Positions 30,464-32,532 of a stretch of 32,532 nt of DNA are shown here, piece after piece; position 1 is the stretch's first letter, and each line of letters starts with the position of its first letter. The position numbers and the translations under genes were made by a program. Source of the stretch: an uncultured bacterium (GTDB lineage Bacteria > Patescibacteriota > Minisyncoccia > Phycocordibacterales > CAIJYI01); the NCBI GenBank assembly GCA_903824855.1, contig CAIJYI010000040.1:1-32532 (forward strand), given 5' to 3'. The notes under the pieces are model-generated. The model was given only the letters and a program-made list of their open reading frames with translations, did not search any database and was not told the origin of the DNA.

Positions 30464-31555
30464 ATGAGAGATTTTATAACCAAAAAACGTATTTCATCTT
30501 TCCTCGGATTGTTTTTTCTGGCATTCGTTCTTCTTGCACCAATTCAAAGTCTTTTTGCCGCCACGGAATATTGCCAAGCTGCTTGGACGGGTACTGACCC
30601 GAATAATTATTTTTCATGTTACACCACGCTCTCTGCTTGTCAGAATACTTCTTGCTCAAACGGAGTACCTTTTAGTTGCCATTGTGTTCCTTATGACAGA
30701 AGCACAAACACAACGCCCGGCAACACAACTCTGACCAATACACAGACGAGTAATACAACACAAACTCAATCTTCAGCCAAAGGATATGCACTCCTTGCTC
30801 CAATTCCAACAATTACGAGTGGGGAAGTTCCTTCTCTGGCTGTTTATATGAAGGCGCTTATTGTCGTGATTGTCGGTCTTGCTATTGTTCTTGCTGTTGT
30901 AATGATTCTTGTTGGTGGAATCGGATACGTCCTTGCAGCCTCTCCTTCTGCGATGTCCACAGGAAAAGGGTACATAACAAACGCTCTTATCGGTCTTTTT
31001 CTCGCTATTTTTTCTTATCTTCTTCTTTATACAATAAACCCCGACTTAACCGTGGTAGGATTAAATATTGAAAAACTCGATGTTAGTGGGTGGAGTGGTG
31101 GCGGTGGGAGTAGTGGCGGAGGTGGCGGTGGGAGTGGTGGTAGTGGGAATGGAAGCTGTTCTCCTGTACCTTCCGGCCCATGTTCTGTAGACAACCTCAC
31201 TCCCGTATTTGGAGATAATGCAACAAAAGCATCGGGGATTTGTAACGGGGAGAGTAGTGGAAACGCTACAATCGCCAGCAGGAGCGACGTTTGTGCAGAT
31301 GGAAACTCTGTCTCATACGGATTATTCCAAATAAACATAAGTGCAAATCCTATTGGTGGCTTTGATTGTCCTAAGGCTTTTACCTCCGCTTACACAGGAA
31401 GTAACCACTCTTGCAGGGTAAAAGACCAAGCTTTATTTAATCAGTGTGTGGCGACGGCTAAAAATCCGGGTATGAATATTGCAAAAGCGGCATCAATGTC
31501 ACATGGTGGTAGTAGTTGGCGTCCATGGGGGGCAAACAAAAAATGTGGTTTTTAA
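30464..31555 (+). CDS. VirB2-like two-TM protein fused to a lysozyme-like domain
   Basis: 363 aa. Signal peptide 1 to about 32; Cys-rich segment 34-80 with six Cys (37, 52, 59, 64, 72, 74); Thr/Asn linker; then LLAPIPT (110-116), a membrane helix at about 131-158 and a second at about 170-192 ending in NPDL, the layout of VirB2/TrbC-type pilin proteins in these lineages. A Gly/Ser linker (210-230) leads to a C-terminal domain resembling lysozyme/lytic transglycosylase folds: GICNGESSGN with candidate catalytic Glu263, SYGLFQIN (284-291), and a late WRPWGA motif. Pilin-type membrane part and VirB1-type hydrolase are normally separate proteins. Start at ATG 30464 rather than the upstream GTG at 30443, because the signal peptide begins there. 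Confidence 0.82.
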   Translation: MRDFITKKRISSFLGLFFLAFVLLAPIQSLFAATEYCQAAWTGTDPNNYFSCYTTLSACQNTSCSNGVPFSCHCVPYDRSTNTTPGNTTLTNTQTSNTTQTQSSAKGYALLAPIPTITSGEVPSLAVYMKALIVVIVGLAIVLAVVMILVGGIGYVLAASPSAMSTGKGYITNALIGLFLAIFSYLLLYTINPDLTVVGLNIEKLDVSGWSGGGGSSGGGGGGSGGSGNGSCSPVPSGPCSVDNLTPVFGDNATKASGICNGESSGNATIASRSDVCADGNSVSYGLFQINISANPIGGFDCPKAFTSAYTGSNHSCRVKDQALFNQCVATAKNPGMNIAKAASMSHGGSSWRPWGANKKCGF

Positions 31556-31582
31556 GTTTATTGTGTGTAAAATAAAATTGTC

Positions 31583-32176
31583 ATGAATAAAAAAACTCTT
31601 ATTATTGTAAATATTACTGTTTTAGTTTTTATTGTCGGTGGTTTTATTTTTTGGAAATTATCACAAAAAACTCCCGTTGTGAATAATCCGGTTACACAAA
31701 ACCCTTCAACGCAAACCCCTACAAAAAACACAAACCAACAAACAACCGCCCCAATTGTTCAGCAGGGAGAAACCGCCACAACCACAGAAGAAACACCACA
31801 AACAACAACTTCTGATAAAATTACCATAAAAACAATGAGTGGTGACCGAATTAAAGTCGTTGATTTTTATCAAAATCCATACACCCAGATTTTTGACCCG
31901 CAAAATGATGCAGTAATAAAAGAGGGTGCGAACTATTCCATCGTATATTATGTAAAGGATCAGAGTTTTACTATTACCTTATTGGGGGGTGATCTTCCAA
32001 CAACAAGAAATGAGGCGGAAAATGCGTTTTTGGAAAAACTTGGTATTTCAAAAGAAGAGGCGTGTCAGTTTTATGTGACTCTTGGTGTGCCGTTCTTTGT
32101 AAGCGAAAAAGCTTCGGGGACTGATTACGGTTTAAGCTTCTGTCCAAAAAGTATTGCTTTACCTAAAAACCTTTAA
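31583..32176 (+). CDS. Membrane-anchored protein of unknown function
   Basis: 197 aa. Membrane anchor at about 5-25 (LIIVNITVLVFIVGGFIFW), then a Thr/Gln/Asn-rich linker to about 75. The outer domain of about 120 residues, with ITLLGGDLPTTRNEAENAFL and a later LGISKEEACQFYVTLGVPFF, has two Cys (in EEACQF and LSFCPK) that may pair. No family recognised. It lies between the two VirB2-like paralogs, 27 nt after the first and 4 nt before the second. TAAAAT (31568-31573), 9 nt before the ATG, could be an extra -10. Confidence 0.72.
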   Translation: MNKKTLIIVNITVLVFIVGGFIFWKLSQKTPVVNNPVTQNPSTQTPTKNTNQQTTAPIVQQGETATTTEETPQTTTSDKITIKTMSGDRIKVVDFYQNPYTQIFDPQNDAVIKEGANYSIVYYVKDQSFTITLLGGDLPTTRNEAENAFLEKLGISKEEACQFYVTLGVPFFVSEKASGTDYGLSFCPKSIALPKNL

Positions 32177-32180
32177 TTCT

Positions 32181-32532
32181 ATGTTTAAAAAGACGACATA
32201 TTTTCTCTCCATACCGTTTCTTTTTTTATCGCAATTCATTTCTGCAATTGCCGCCAATGAGGGGTATACTCTTCTTGCGCCGATTCCAACGGTTGCCAAC
32301 AGTACTAATACCTCTTTTGTTGAATACATGAAGGGTTTGTACACACTTTTTGTCGGCCTCTCTATTGTTTTTGCGGTCATTATGATTGTTTTAGGGGGAA
32401 TGGAATATATTTTAGCAGAAACACCATTCGCGAAGGGTGGGGGAAAAGAAAAAATAATGAATGCGATTACCGTTCTCCTGTTGGTTCTTATTGCATCAAT
32501 TATTTTACATACCATCAATCCTGATTTATTGA
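32181..32532 (+). CDS. Second VirB2-like two-TM protein, cut by the window end
   Basis: Partial: 117 codons, no stop before the window ends. Signal peptide 1 to about 25 (FLSIPFLFLSQFISAIAAN), immediately followed by GYTLLAPIPTV, two membrane helices (YTLFVGLSIVFAVIMIVLGG and ITVLLLVLIASIILH) and NPDL. It aligns throughout with residues 107-195 of the protein at 30464 (GYALLAPIPTI to NPDL), so the two are paralogs. It lacks the Cys-rich insert of the first copy. Whether it also has a C-terminal enzyme domain lies beyond the window. It starts 4 nt after the preceding stop codon. Confidence 0.8.
   Translation, partial: MFKKTTYFLSIPFLFLSQFISAIAANEGYTLLAPIPTVANSTNTSFVEYMKGLYTLFVGLSIVFAVIMIVLGGMEYILAETPFAKGGGKEKIMNAITVLLLVLIASIILHTINPDLL

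Noticed and set aside
31027-31338. 103-codon minus-strand frame rich in proline
   Set aside because: It is the complement of the Gly/Ser linker of the pilin-lysozyme gene.
1-32532. UGA reassignment to glycine or tryptophan
   Set aside because: Known families run full length without in-frame TGA, so there is no positive evidence for reassignment.

Overview
The window looks like a piece of a Candidate Phyla Radiation (Patescibacteria) chromosome, most likely a Parcubacteria/Paceibacteria-type lineage. This rests on the AT-rich sequence, compact genes, many single-pass 'hypothetical' surface proteins, and a PrgI / TraC-like / VirB4 gene order that I associate with those genomes. That placement is inference; no rRNA marker is present. 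All 29 complete genes called end in TAA (27) or TAG (2), none in TGA. I see no tRNA, rRNA, CRISPR array or insertion sequence.

Layout. 1-263: AT-rich non-coding DNA with a 58-bp tandem repeat and an inverted repeat around a perfect DnaA-box-like 9-mer. 264-7008: housekeeping genes, namely exodeoxyribonuclease III (minus), polynucleotide phosphorylase behind a long leader hairpin, a single-pass membrane protein, a DksA/TraR-type zinc-finger protein and a YifB/ComM AAA+ ATPase. 7047-11460: envelope genes, namely a membrane-anchored PsbP-like protein, an M23 peptidase, a nucleotide-sugar epimerase/reductase resembling plant NRS/ER, a small membrane protein and a LysM-M23 peptidase. 11867-14587: three cytoplasmic, charged, unrecognised proteins, one only 59 aa. 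14648-18521: UvrD/PcrA helicase, an internally duplicated membrane protein (minus) and RsmA/KsgA. 18527-19998 (minus): two exported proteins, one with a peptidoglycan-binding-like domain.

20184-32532 (plus) is the most interesting part: a type IV secretion-like cluster. In order it has a Ca-binding-repeat membrane protein, an exported protein, a VirB6/TrbL-like channel protein with a long soluble tail, a small cytoplasmic protein, PrgI, a TraC-like VirB4 N-terminal protein, the VirB4 ATPase, a surface Ig-like protein, a membrane-anchored propeller-like protein, a VirB2-like two-TM protein fused to a lysozyme-like domain, a membrane-anchored protein, and a second VirB2-like paralog cut by the window end. 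No relaxase, VirD4 or VirB11 lies in the window, so the substrate is unknown.

Regulation. Many promoters are readable. They favour an extended -10 (TGnTATAAT-like), and for at least six genes the -10 sits only 6-8 nt before the start codon, suggesting leaderless mRNAs. Both M23 peptidase genes instead have good TTGACT promoters followed by structured leaders.
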